This document shows positions 26,057-34,641 of a stretch of DNA of 60,739 bases, in pieces. The DNA comes from Acidobacteriota bacterium (lineage in GTDB: Bacteria; Acidobacteriota; Terriglobia; 20CM-2-55-15). The stretch's first letter is position 1, and every line of letters begins with the position of its first letter. The stretch lies in NCBI GenBank assembly GCA_003223875.1, contig QHWY01000234.1, forward strand, positions 1 to 60,739, in the 5' to 3' direction. Under the pieces are notes generated by a model, which saw only the letters and a program-made list of their open reading frames with translations, ran no database searches and was not told the origin of the DNA. The translations under genes and the position numbers were made by a program.

Positions 26057-26951
26057 TTAGTGAACCACACCGCCCGCAGGATCCCGGACTCGCTTATTGA
26101 ATTGATCGACTTCATCGGCCGGCGCGCAGATGTCCTCCAAAAGGCCCGCCCATCCATCGACGCTCTTGATCGTTCCTTTTTCGATTTTCCTGAACTTCTT
26201 GGTTTGGCTCTTCCATGGCGCGGTATATACCTTCGGATCGGTGACGGTCATGTTCAGCTCGAGAACATCGTATGCGATGCGGCGATAACGCTCTTCCAGG
26301 ACCATATCGACGCTGTGCGGGTAACCGAAGTGGTCGACCCAGGTTCGTTCATCGACACCGGTCGTCGTCACAACGAACGTGTCGCCATCCCAGTGGCTTG
26401 TCGAGTATCCCCACCATCGCGGCAGATCTGGATCCATGAGCGGTTTACGTCCATCGGTCCAGATGGTGCGAAGACCATAGCCCCATTCGAAGTGCTCGTA
26501 AATCCTGTCGGGCAGAACGATAAATTCCACGGGATCGGGGTAGATCAGCGCGCGGCTTGGGCCCATGGGATTGCAATACTGATAAGGATCTGTCCCATTG
26601 GCAGGCGGGACGGCCCTGCGACGCCCGATGTGCTCTTCCGGATGAGCGGCAGCTTCGGGACTTCCCAAATTTCGGCCGTAAGAGGGTTTGTTGGCGTCAA
26701 ACATTTTTTGGCCGAGCGGGCGGGACATCGTTGCCAAACCTGCGGTCTCCGCAGTCGCGGCACGTGCCGCCGCCACCGTATCCGCCAGGACTTCCGTTTC
26801 GGGTCCAGAAGCCCGAGAGGTCGTGTTTGTCGTACGGCTTGTTGGCATTCTTTGGATCAGCGGCCATGATCCCGCCTTGCGCTAACAGCGCAGCCGGCAG
26901 CAGAAGAGCGCCACAAAGTACGATGCCTGCTTGAATCCATTTCGCCTTCAT
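26057..26951 (-). pseudogene. Secreted DGKPDLSG-related protein, frameshifted
   Basis: The N-terminus starts at ATG 26951 (MKAKWIQAGIVLCGALLLPA), overlapping the DUF6152 stop by ATGA, and reads a signal peptide, KHDLSGFWTRNGSPGGYGGG and a CRDCGD motif up to about NDVPP. The rest of the protein (RPLGQKMFDANKPSYGRNLG onward to residue DPAGGVVH at 26057) is in another frame. The switch lies between about 26697 and 26735, near a run of six A. The second part carries GYSTSHWDGDTFVVTTTG, WVDHFGYPHS and TVTDPKVYTAPW. Either a real inactivating indel or a sequencing slip. Confidence 0.75.
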
Positions 26952-27400
26952 GGCCGCACCGCCGTGCCACTTTCTGCGCCACCGCGAGGAGCTTCGCCGG
27001 GCCCGCCGCCGGCGACACCCATCAGCACCTCCCCCTTTTCGTTGAGAAGCTTGAGAATCGCGCCCACCGGCGTGCCGGCTCTGGAAGGCGCCAGCGTGAT
27101 CGTAACCTTGGTTCCGAAAGGCAGCGCGGCTTCTGAACGCTTCCTGCCCCAACCACCCTGTATCAACTGCGCCGGATTCGGATAGAATTCACCGCTCCAG
27201 TGCACCACATTCCCCTTCTCATCGGTCACATCGAAATAGAGTTGCGGGTGTGGGTTCGCATACCGGAATTCGGTTACGGTCCCTTTCAAGGTTACGGGCT
27301 TGGATGCATCATAGGAAACTCCCGTACCGTGATGCGCGAAACCCGGCGTCCCTAATAGGATGAGGCCAGCGGCCACGATCAGAAAACAAGACATTTTCAT
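26948..27400 (-). CDS. DUF6152-family secreted protein
   Basis: 150 residues from ATG 27400 (MKMSCFLIVAAGLILLGTPG), with AAAGGAGTG ten bases upstream; the longer open frame to 27739 reads through repeats and is not used. After the signal peptide: HHGTGVSYDASKPVTLKG, VTEFRYANPHPQLYFDVTD, 'GNVVHWSGEFYPNP' and 'LPFGTKVTITLAPSRAGTPV'. This is the DUF6152 pattern, an OB-like small beta fold found beside the DGKPDLSG proteins in Acidobacteriota. Function unknown. The gene overlaps the frameshifted paralogue and is the first gene of that pair. Confidence 0.85.
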   Translation of the reverse strand: MKMSCFLIVAAGLILLGTPGFAHHGTGVSYDASKPVTLKGTVTEFRYANPHPQLYFDVTDEKGNVVHWSGEFYPNPAQLIQGGWGRKRSEAALPFGTKVTITLAPSRAGTPVGAILKLLNEKGEVLMGVAGGGPGEAPRGGAESGTAVRP

Positions 27401-27435
27401 GTTGTCGACACTCCTTTCCTGAAAGCATTCCCCTC

Positions 27436-27561
27436 CTCGCAGAGGGCTTTGCACAAAAAATCCTGGGCGGTCATAGACCGCCCCTACAGCTTGGGGTGCG
27501 CAACTGTAGGGGCGCTCTATGAGCGCCCACAATGTATTTTTTGTGCAAAGCCCTCGCAGAG
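27436..27561. mobile_element. 108-bp MITE, copy 1, with perfect 9-bp flanking repeats
   Basis: The element is 27445-27552, with terminal inverted repeats GGCTTTGCACAAAAAAT and ATTTTTTGTGCAAAGCC. The flanks at 27436-27444 and 27553-27561 are both CTCGCAGAG. It is the inverted twin of 57011-57118, with about three mismatches by eye. The interior is two hairpins built on GGGCGGTC/GACCGCCC and GGGCGCTC/GAGCGCCC joined by CTACAGCTTGGGGTGCGCAA. Confidence 0.9.
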
Positions 27562-27677
27562 GGGCTTTGCACAAAAAGTGCATGATGTCGGGCTCCCCGC
27601 TGTAGCAGCGGTCGATGACCGCCGACAGCAATTTGCGAGATCGCCGGCGGTCATAGACCGCCGCTACAGCGCAAAGC
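27562..27677. mobile_element. Second MITE-like element inserted next to the first
   Basis: It begins GGGCTTTGCACAAAAAGTGC and ends GCTACAGCGCAAAGC, with inner hairpin arms GCAGCGGTCGATGACCGCC and GGCGGTCATAGACCGCC. It is related, inverted, to 13095-13236. A third copy of CTCGCAGAG follows at 27678-27686, so both elements share the same 9-bp target repeat. Confidence 0.8.
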
Positions 27678-27686
27678 CTCGCAGAG

Positions 27687-27996
27687 GAGGGGAATGCAAA
27701 CATAACACGGATTTTAATATCCATTCTGTTGGTCGCCATGCATTCGACGACACAGCAGCAGGTCAGTATGCCAAACGCTGAAAACGTTTGACCTCACATA
27801 AAAGCGACGACTATTATCACTCGCCTTAGCATGCATTCCACAACAATTCATGCTGAATTGAGGGTGTGACGTTTTGGTAGCGCCAAAAGTTCTATGAAAA
27901 CAAGGTGAAGGGTCTTTGCGCCCCATGGATGGTTTGGCGCATGCCATGGATCGCAGACTGCGGTCAAGCTGGTTACAGCTTGAGGAAGAGGTAATA
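27687..27996. other. Gene-free gap upstream of the plus-strand secreted genes
   Basis: After the repeat block there is about 300 bp without a credible gene. Open frames here are short and lack ribosome sites. It must contain the divergent promoters, or the forward one for the gene at 27997; AT-rich stretches around 27690-27730 and 27790-27850 are candidates, but no clear box pair was identified. Confidence 0.45.
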
Positions 27997-28773
27997 ATGA
28001 TTCGTTCGTCGGTCGTGCTGTTGCTGGTTTTGCTTGGAAATTTCAGCGGTTTTGCCCAGGGTCGTGGCGGGGGAGAACGCGGCGCCGCTCCTCAGGCTCC
28101 TCGCACCCCCAGAGCGGCAGCTCCCTTTGACATGAGGGGCTACTGGGTTTCAATCGTCAGCGAAGACTGGCGCTGGCGCATGTTTCCAAATAAAGGAGAC
28201 TACGCGGGAGTACCACTGAACCCCGAAGGACGCAAGGTCGCCGACTCCTGGGACCCGGCCAAGGATGAAGCGGCTGTGGAACAATGCAAAGCCTATGGTG
28301 CGCCTGGCATCATGCGCATTCCCGGACGGTTTCATATCACGTGGCAGGATGACCAGACGCTGAAGATCGAGACAGATGCAGGAAAACAAATTCGTACCTT
28401 TCATTTCGGTGCTGCACCGGCTTCAGCGCCGGACTTGCAAGGCGTATCCAAAGCAGAATGGGAGTTCACCAGGACAGGTCCGGGTTTCGCGATTGCCGGA
28501 GACCGCGGTGGAGCGCAGGCAGGCTCACTCAAAGTGACAACGACGAATCTTCGACCCGGCTACTTGCGACGCAATGGTGTTCCTTACAGTGCCAATGCCA
28601 AGCTGACGGAATATTACGATGTGATTAAAGAAGCCAACGGCGATACCTATCTCGTGCTCACGTCTACGCTCGAGGATCCGACCTATCTCACTCAACCGAT
28701 GATTACGGCTGCCCACTTCAAAAAACAAACTGACGCTGGTGGCTGGAATCCGATGCCATGCGCCGTTCGATAG
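27997..28773 (+). CDS. Secreted protein related to the N-terminal domain of the next gene
   Basis: 258 residues from ATG 27997, after GAAGAGG; the frame is open upstream but lacks a signal peptide there. Signal peptide IRSSVVLLLVLLGNFSGFAQ, a Gly/Arg/Pro linker, then MRGYWVSIVSEDWRWRMFPN, GDYAGVPLNPEGRKVADSW, a single Cys in EQCKAYGAPG, RIPGRFHITWQDD, 'TTTNLRPGYLRRNGVPYSAN' and 'LVLTSTLEDPTYLTQP'. The same blocks in the same order occur in the first half of the protein at 28874-30748. Strand-rich; function unknown. The gap to the next gene is 100 bp, so the two are probably co-transcribed. Confidence 0.75.
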   Translation: MIRSSVVLLLVLLGNFSGFAQGRGGGERGAAPQAPRTPRAAAPFDMRGYWVSIVSEDWRWRMFPNKGDYAGVPLNPEGRKVADSWDPAKDEAAVEQCKAYGAPGIMRIPGRFHITWQDDQTLKIETDAGKQIRTFHFGAAPASAPDLQGVSKAEWEFTRTGPGFAIAGDRGGAQAGSLKVTTTNLRPGYLRRNGVPYSANAKLTEYYDVIKEANGDTYLVLTSTLEDPTYLTQPMITAAHFKKQTDAGGWNPMPCAVR

Positions 28774-28873
28774 GCGTGGGGGGACCGGCCAAACGCCATC
28801 AAAGAGGCCGCCGAAGGCGGCGTACCAACTACGGCTGGCCGGTGGGCCCGACGCTAAGAAAAGAGGAGCTCTC

Positions 28874-30748
28874 ATGAGAACGATCACGTTCGGTATTCCA
28901 GTCGTTGCTCTGTTTATATGCTCCGCGATGTTTTTCGGCCAGGTCCAGGCCCAGAGCCCTGGACTAGGAAATCCTCTTGGACCAATGGTCAGCGGGACGG
29001 ACTTTTCCGGATCTTACAGATGGCTGAACCATCAGGATGCGACCCTCTTTACGGCAGCCGGCGACATCGCCGATTGGGGTGGGATTCCGTTAAATGACGC
29101 CGCTCGCCTTTATGCGTTGTCCTGGCCCGCATCTCGCCTGACCGTGAAACAGCACCAATGTATGGGCTACGTTGCTCCCTACACTTGGATGTCACCTGGA
29201 AACCACCGCATCTGGGAAGAACGAGATCCGTTTACGCAGCGACTCGTTGCCATTCATTATTGGGGTCAGATTTCTCAAGTCGACCGGACCATTTATATGG
29301 ACGGACGCCCTCACCCGCCGGCGTATGCGCCCCACACCTTCGCCGGTTTCTCGACGGGAACCTATGAAGGCAACATCTTGACGGTAACCACGACCCACAT
29401 CAAACGAGGGTGGATTCGGGCCAATGGCGTACCTCAAAGCGACGCTGCAACAGTAACGGAACACCTCATCCGGCACGGCGACACCGTTACGATCCTCGCT
29501 GTTGTGAATGACCCGGTCTACCTTAGCGAACCGCTGAGCAAGACTTCGCTGCTGGCTCGCCAGCCGGTGGCGCCGGATGCGTGGTTATATGCTTGCGATG
29601 ACAGTGAACAAATTCTCGGGCGGAAGAACGACTACATCCCGAGCCATTTGTACGGCCAGAATCGAGATATCCGCGAGTACGCCGACAAAAACAAAGTTCC
29701 GCTCTTAGGATCTTTCGGCGGCCGCGAAACCTTGTATCCCGAGTTTCTTGGAGCCGTAAAGGACACTGCGGCAGGCGAAGCCGCGGCGAAAGCCAAAATG
29801 TTTCCCTCCGGACCGCAGCAAGCGAGCCGTGTACCCGATCCGACTCCGAACGATGGAAACATCCATGTGCTTCACGTTAGCGGCAACGTTTACATGCTCA
29901 CGGGCGACGGCGCCAACATCGCTGTGCAGGTGGGGCCACAAGGGGCGCTTGTCGTAGACACGGGCTCCGGGAACTTATCGGATAAGGTTATTGCCGAGAT
30001 TGGAAAGCTGACTTCCAAGCCGGTTCAGTTCATTGTCAATACGAGTTTTCATGCCGAACATGTCGGCGGCAACAAAAAACTTCAGACCGCTGGCGCAGAT
30101 CCAAGCTTGACCGGCTCGTTTTTCTCTAACCAGTTTGCCGATGCCGGGCAGGGAGCGACAGTGATCGGGCACCAGAACGTTCAAACTCGAATGCAGCAAC
30201 AAAAGCCTCCGCTGGATGCTCCGCCGAGCGACACCTATATCGAAGACCGAAGAAGGAAGTATCACAATGGCGAACCAGTAGAGATCTTCCCGCTGCCGAA
30301 TGCCATTACCGACGGTGACAGCATCGTCCACTTCCGGCGCTCGGATGTCATCGTTACCGGCGACGTCTTCACGACAACTCAATACCCCTTCGTCGACGTC
30401 AAGAACGGCGGAACCTTGCAAGGAGAGATTCAAGCGCTGAATTTCATTCTGGACCGCACTGTCTATCAGCACGACGAAGACGGCGGCACGATGATCATTC
30501 CTGGACACGGGCGCGTGACCAACGAGTGGGAGGTGGCCGAGTATCGCGACATGCTGGTGATCATCCGTGACCGTGTTCAGGCCATGATTAAAAACGGCGC
30601 CACTCTCGACCAAGTCAAAGCCGCGCGGCTCACGGCGGATTATGATGTCCGCTTCGGACAGACGACCGGGCCATGGACAACGGATATGTTCCTTGAGGCA
30701 GTCTATACGAGCCTGAAAAATTCACCGCAAACCGCGACTACGAAATAG
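28874..30748 (+). CDS. Two-domain secreted protein: paralogue domain fused to a metallo-beta-lactamase fold
   Basis: 624 residues from ATG 28874 with GAGGAG seven bases upstream. Signal peptide to about residue 25, then a domain like the preceding gene product (DWGGIPLNDAARLYALSW, CMGYVAPYTWM, 'TTTHIKRGWIRANGVPQSD', 'LAVVNDPVYLSEPL') up to about 290. From about 330 an MBL fold: NVYMLTGDGANIAVQVGPQG, LVVDTGSGNL, FIVNTSFHAEHVGGN, 'SDVIVTGDVFTTTQYPFVD' and MIIPGHGRV. The usual HxHxDH is SxHxEH here, so one zinc ligand is lost and one changed, while the later Asp and GHG remain. Catalytic activity is uncertain. Confidence 0.8.
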   Translation: MRTITFGIPVVALFICSAMFFGQVQAQSPGLGNPLGPMVSGTDFSGSYRWLNHQDATLFTAAGDIADWGGIPLNDAARLYALSWPASRLTVKQHQCMGYVAPYTWMSPGNHRIWEERDPFTQRLVAIHYWGQISQVDRTIYMDGRPHPPAYAPHTFAGFSTGTYEGNILTVTTTHIKRGWIRANGVPQSDAATVTEHLIRHGDTVTILAVVNDPVYLSEPLSKTSLLARQPVAPDAWLYACDDSEQILGRKNDYIPSHLYGQNRDIREYADKNKVPLLGSFGGRETLYPEFLGAVKDTAAGEAAAKAKMFPSGPQQASRVPDPTPNDGNIHVLHVSGNVYMLTGDGANIAVQVGPQGALVVDTGSGNLSDKVIAEIGKLTSKPVQFIVNTSFHAEHVGGNKKLQTAGADPSLTGSFFSNQFADAGQGATVIGHQNVQTRMQQQKPPLDAPPSDTYIEDRRRKYHNGEPVEIFPLPNAITDGDSIVHFRRSDVIVTGDVFTTTQYPFVDVKNGGTLQGEIQALNFILDRTVYQHDEDGGTMIIPGHGRVTNEWEVAEYRDMLVIIRDRVQAMIKNGATLDQVKAARLTADYDVRFGQTTGPWTTDMFLEAVYTSLKNSPQTATTK

Positions 30749-30876
30749 GAAGTTTTTTGTCTACTTTAGATTCGTTTCTATACCAAGTTTGTCGACGGGA
30801 TCCCGCCCGAGTGATCGCATTTCCTATGCAATGAAAGACATCCGCTTTTGGGTCTTCGTCGTGCACGCGCGGCGAT

Positions 30877-31857
30877 ATGTTCAATCAAGAACTTACCGCG
30901 CAAATTCAACAGGATTTGAACGACGCGCGTATGCTGCTGGAGAAGTCCGGCGGCCAGGATGAGAGAAAAAAATACCGAAAGGCGGCTGAAATCATCCTGC
31001 TAAAAACGCTTCACTTTGATCCGGAAAACGAAAAGGCACGTGCTCTCTTACAATACGCCCGTGGCGCCCCGGCGGAGCAAGCGCGAGAAGATGTTGCGTT
31101 TGTCGTGGCGCCAACGCAGATCGCAACGCCAAAACCGTCAATAAAAAATGAAAAGAAAAAATCGCGCTCAAAGGTGCCATTTGCATTAATCGCCATGGTC
31201 GCGCTTGGCGGAGGCGTTCTCCGGATCGCTCAATCACAACGGGTCACTCCGACCACGCTCGCGGCTCCACCGGTTCAATCGGAGAGAGATCATCAATTGG
31301 AGAGAGATCATCAATCGGATTTCAAGCCGGCGCGGCTTAAGACGCCGCGTCCGGCGAAGCAAATCGTAGAAGCGTCCTCACTGGCCGCTAATCCACGGCC
31401 CCGCGCGACAAATCAAGTCTTGGTAACGGTCTCAGCACCTCCACCAATACCAATATCGACGGCGATGGGTAAGCTGGCAGTAAGTTCCCCCATTGCAGCC
31501 GAAATCTATGCAGGCGATCGATGGGTGGGATCAACGCCCACAACTTTACAGTTACCCGTGGGAACCCAAACGCTGGAATATCGCCATCAGGATCTTCGGA
31601 CGGTTATCACTCATGAGATCAAGCCCGACGAAACGGTCGCCGCCTCGATTGCGTTTCAAATAACGGTACCGATCAACGCCAAACCTTGGGCCCAGGTATT
31701 CCTCGAAGGGCAGCAGCGCCGTCCGTTAGGACAGACACCGCTCAGCGGAGCTACAGTTCCCGTCGGAGGTGTTCTCGTATTTGAAAATCCCAACTTCACC
31801 CCCAAAACTTACCGGATCACGGAAAAGGACAAGACGATCCAAGTAAATTTTCCTTAG
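30877..31857 (+). CDS. Membrane-anchored protein with PEGA-like repeats
   Basis: 326 residues. The N-terminal part is helical and charged (QQDLNDARMLLEKSGGQDER, with a TPR-like ending 'LLKTLHFDPENEKARALLQY'). A single membrane helix around 105-125 (VPFALIAMVALGGGVLRIA) follows basic residues, so the N-terminus is cytoplasmic. The outside half has a Pro-rich linker with a tandem SERDHQL/ERDHQSD duplication, then two PEGA-like segments, 'LAVSSPIAAEIYAGDRWVGS' to TPTTLQLPVGTQTLEY, and 'PWAQVFLEGQQRRPLGQTPL'. PEGA domains bind cell wall or display surface structures. Nine bases separate it from the TonB-like gene. Confidence 0.7.
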   Translation: MFNQELTAQIQQDLNDARMLLEKSGGQDERKKYRKAAEIILLKTLHFDPENEKARALLQYARGAPAEQAREDVAFVVAPTQIATPKPSIKNEKKKSRSKVPFALIAMVALGGGVLRIAQSQRVTPTTLAAPPVQSERDHQLERDHQSDFKPARLKTPRPAKQIVEASSLAANPRPRATNQVLVTVSAPPPIPISTAMGKLAVSSPIAAEIYAGDRWVGSTPTTLQLPVGTQTLEYRHQDLRTVITHEIKPDETVAASIAFQITVPINAKPWAQVFLEGQQRRPLGQTPLSGATVPVGGVLVFENPNFTPKTYRITEKDKTIQVNFP

Positions 31858-31866
31858 AGGTCTGAG

Positions 31867-33156
31867 ATGTTCGGAATTGTTTTTTCTCTTCTGATGGCGG
31901 TCCAATCCACCGCCCAGCCGGGGCCGCCGGACGAGATCAAGGAAGCACTGTCTCATGCCGAAGCGCTTTATTATGCCGCGCGGTTCGACGAATCGATCGC
32001 CTTGCTGACGCGCATCGATGACGTGCTTAAGTCACAAGCTGGGAGGCAACAGGAAAAGATCGACACCAAACTGCGATTGGCTCTCGCGCACATTGGTATG
32101 AACGAAACGGCCAAGGCTAAGGCGTTCTTCATGGGAGTGTACGCTTTGAATCCGGAATACGCACTCGATGCCCAACAGTTCTCGCCAAAGGTCATGGCAG
32201 TTGCGTCCGATGCCAAGAACGAACAAGCCAAAGTCCGATGTTCCTCGGCTCAAACAGACGCACGCTCGTACGTGGAAGCTGGAGAGATCCAATCGTTTCT
32301 CGATCTGCGCCGGTCGGTCGGAGCAAAATGCGCCGTGCTCGAAGCCATGAACTCGGAGGCAGCAGAAGTCGCCTACAAATCCGGCGCCGCCGCATACAAA
32401 CGTGGCGAATTCTCGAATGCCCTGTCCGGCTTCGAGATGGCGCTAGAGTTATCGCCTGAACACGAGTTGGCTCGCGAATATGCCGACCTGACCCGGGGGA
32501 AAATTCAAGTGGGACAGGATCGATTGCTGGTCCAATGGCAAGCCGATTTCGACGCGCATCGCTTCACCGCAGCGGGCGCGGCCTATCGGCAAATTGTGGC
32601 TGTGAATGAGCGCGCCAACACGACGCCGGTCAGTCATATCAGGAGCGAATACCGTAAAACGCTATCCAGTCTTGTGGAGTCTTGGAACCAGACATGTGCT
32701 AGCGGTGACAGGGCAACTCTCAACGCGATTCGCGGTCAAATTTCGGAGTTGCTCCCTGAACCTTCATTCGGAGAGGACATCCGCTCGCAAATGATGCCGT
32801 GCGGAGAAACGAACAAGCCGGACACAAGTGCCACAGTGAAAGGAAACAGTTCCGGCTCCTGTTTCGAGATGCAGCCGCAGCTTGCGTTGACGCGTCTGAA
32901 GACGCGAGTCGACCCGGTTTTTACCAATGAGCTTCGACTTTACTTGAAGGCCAATCCGCAGGTCGTCGTCCGAGTGAAGGCGAGAATCAACGAAAACGGC
33001 GACGTCACAGTCACCAAAATGCCGGACGGCAATCCGATCCTGAACAGTGCGGTCCGCGAAGCCGTCGCACAATGGAAATTCGCGCCTATCCGCGACGATG
33101 CCGGTGTCCGCTGTGTGGAGACGGAAATCGTCCTCTCGCTCAAACTAGCCCAGTAG
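31867..33156 (+). CDS. Exported TPR protein with a TonB C-terminal domain
   Basis: 429 residues. After a short signal (FGIVFSLLMAVQSTAQ) come helical repeats: 'EALYYAARFDESIALLTRID', 'MNETAKAKAFFMGVYALNPE' and 'YKRGEFSNALSGFEMALELS'. The last 90 residues form a TonB/TolA-C fold: VVVRVKARINENGDVTVTKM, 'NSAVREAVAQWKFAPIRDDA' and ETEIVLSLKL. The PEGA-like gene upstream probably belongs to the same transcript. Lacking an N-terminal membrane anchor and a Pro-rich spacer, it is not a classical energy-transducing TonB. It may be a periplasmic assembly factor; that is inference. Confidence 0.75.
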   Translation: MFGIVFSLLMAVQSTAQPGPPDEIKEALSHAEALYYAARFDESIALLTRIDDVLKSQAGRQQEKIDTKLRLALAHIGMNETAKAKAFFMGVYALNPEYALDAQQFSPKVMAVASDAKNEQAKVRCSSAQTDARSYVEAGEIQSFLDLRRSVGAKCAVLEAMNSEAAEVAYKSGAAAYKRGEFSNALSGFEMALELSPEHELAREYADLTRGKIQVGQDRLLVQWQADFDAHRFTAAGAAYRQIVAVNERANTTPVSHIRSEYRKTLSSLVESWNQTCASGDRATLNAIRGQISELLPEPSFGEDIRSQMMPCGETNKPDTSATVKGNSSGSCFEMQPQLALTRLKTRVDPVFTNELRLYLKANPQVVVRVKARINENGDVTVTKMPDGNPILNSAVREAVAQWKFAPIRDDAGVRCVETEIVLSLKLAQ

Positions 33157-33174
33157 CGCGTTAGCTGCAGCTCC

Positions 33175-33750
33175 TCAAGAACCCTGCCGATCCGGAAGCC
33201 GGAATCGGAGGCCTTTGAGATACGATTCGAGTTCCGCACGCTCTGCGTTTTTACGAATAACTACGGACAATTCGGTCTCGGGATTCTCGATCACCTGGTT
33301 AATCTCTTGGATCAAACCTTCGATGCGAGCAGCTTCCACCTCCACAGCCTCGTCGCGAGCTCGATGGTTTTCGGGCGCAAGCTGCGCCCGCTCCGCATCC
33401 CCTTGCGCCTTCATCTCGGCGCGCATCCGATCCATGGCACTAGCGATCTGCCGCTCTAAAGCGATTGCGGCTGCTTCATCGACTTCAGCCAGAGCGCGAT
33501 CGTGTTCATTTTTGCTTTGCTCCAGCATTCCGAGAAGCCTTGCACGTTCGGTTTCCCATTCAGCGGCTGCTCGCCTCAGTTGTTCCAATTCCTGGTCGAC
33601 CCGGTGATTCCCCTGGAGTTCGAACTCCAAGGCCTGAATATCATTCATGGTTTGATCAAGGAGCTTCCCGAATGCCGCCACTGTTTGACGTAAACGATCC
33701 GCGGTGCCCAGTCCGGTTTTGCTGACGACTGTTTTCATAAGCGAAGGCAT
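33175..33750 (-). CDS. Coiled-coil protein of unknown function
   Basis: 191 residues, start possibly four residues later (MKTVVSKTGLGTADRLRQTV). Long helical stretches, 'DQELEQLRRAAAEWETERAR' and 'ALERQIASAMDRMRAEMKAQ', make up most of the chain, ending in RIEGLIQEINQVIENPETEL. No signal peptide or membrane segment. It resembles phage-shock-like or partition coiled coils only by composition. Convergent with the TonB-domain gene, 18 bp apart. A hairpin repeat follows its start region on the right. Confidence 0.6.
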   Translation of the reverse strand: MPSLMKTVVSKTGLGTADRLRQTVAAFGKLLDQTMNDIQALEFELQGNHRVDQELEQLRRAAAEWETERARLLGMLEQSKNEHDRALAEVDEAAAIALERQIASAMDRMRAEMKAQGDAERAQLAPENHRARDEAVEVEAARIEGLIQEINQVIENPETELSVVIRKNAERAELESYLKGLRFRLPDRQGS

Positions 33751-33781
33751 TATAACCCAGCGCCAAAATCGAACAGGCTTT

Positions 33782-33850
33782 TGTAGCGGCGGTCTATGAC
33801 CGCCGACTATCTCTAATTTGCTGGACCGTCGACGCAGAGCGCCGCTACAG
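33782..33850. repeat. CTGTAGCGGCGGTC-type hairpin repeat, isolated copy
   Basis: TTGTAGCGGCGGTCTATGAC opens and its inverted partner GCGCCGCTACAG closes the unit, with ACCGTCGACGCAGAG between. It lacks the TTTGCACA ends. Similar units lie inside the MITEs, at 47754-47828 and in the glycosylase gene (59918-60003). Confidence 0.75.
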
Positions 33851-33864
33851 TTGCGCGCCGTTTC

Positions 33865-34641
33865 TTATTTGCCCTCTTGACCGGCAAGCATGTGCTTGAT
33901 GTCCCTTTCACCCTCGTGGCAAATAAATTCCAATAAGTCGTCATCGGGCACCAGGACCTGGTTCAGTTTGACAGTCCACGGCTTGGTGTAGGCCTTGGGA
34001 TCGTCGATCGTGACTTCAATTTCCAAGCGGCCGTAATTGATTCGCCGGAATCGCTCCGTTACCTTGGCAGCATCCGTTATGGGATCGCCGAAGGTGTCAA
34101 GCCAATTCCCATCCCGAAAGCCGATGGACTGGACGACCAGAATGTCGCCATCCCATTTACCACTCGAATAGCCGTCCCAAGTAGGTTTCGGATTGGCAGG
34201 CTGCGGACGCGCGTCGGTGAAGATCTGCCGGTAGCTCATGTTGTATTCGTTAAGAATCAGAAGTAATCCCGGCGTCTGGACAATTTTCCTCAACGTGGGA
34301 AGCGTGTGCCGTTCCACAGCGCCGACCGGCAAGCACCGCGTGAGGGGCTCATCGACCTTGGGTGGCTGCTGCCGGGCTTTCACGAGTTCCGCGATTCCGG
34401 GCCGATAGGGAAGGCCATCCTTGAGACCCGAGCCGATGCTCAAGAACTGTCGATCGTTTTCTCTATCCCAGAGCCCGGAAAGATCGGGTTTTCCGTCGGC
34501 CGTTCGCGGCGCGGGAGCAGCCAGGTTTGGTTTTCCATCCGGCGTGCGCGGCATTCCCGGAGTGGGATAATTGCGCCATTGCGCGAAAAGTGGAACGCAC
34601 GTCAAGAGCAAGACTGCAAAACCTGAGATCGATCGACACAT
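33865..34641 (-). CDS. Secreted DGKPDLSG-family protein
   Basis: 258 residues from ATG 34641 after GGAGGGCGCA. Signal peptide MCRSISGFAVLLLTCVPLFA, then QWRNYPTPGMPRTPDGKPNL, APAPRTADGKPDLSGLW, 'DEPLTRCLPVGAVERHTLPT', 'LLILNEYNMSYRQIFTDAR', GYSSGKWDGDILVVQSIGF, 'NWLDTFGDPITDAAKVTERF', LEIEVTIDDPKAYTKPWTV and a tail with a Cys in LLEFICHEGER. Closest to the protein at 44334-45134. Convergent with nothing; it reads toward the repeat at 33782. Function unknown. Confidence 0.82.
   Translation of the reverse strand: MCRSISGFAVLLLTCVPLFAQWRNYPTPGMPRTPDGKPNLAAPAPRTADGKPDLSGLWDRENDRQFLSIGSGLKDGLPYRPGIAELVKARQQPPKVDEPLTRCLPVGAVERHTLPTLRKIVQTPGLLLILNEYNMSYRQIFTDARPQPANPKPTWDGYSSGKWDGDILVVQSIGFRDGNWLDTFGDPITDAAKVTERFRRINYGRLEIEVTIDDPKAYTKPWTVKLNQVLVPDDDLLEFICHEGERDIKHMLAGQEGK

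Noticed and set aside
27401..27739. N-terminal extension of the DUF6152 protein through repeats
   Set aside because: The extension translates the MITE sequences; ATG 27400 has an AAAGGAG site and opens the signal peptide.
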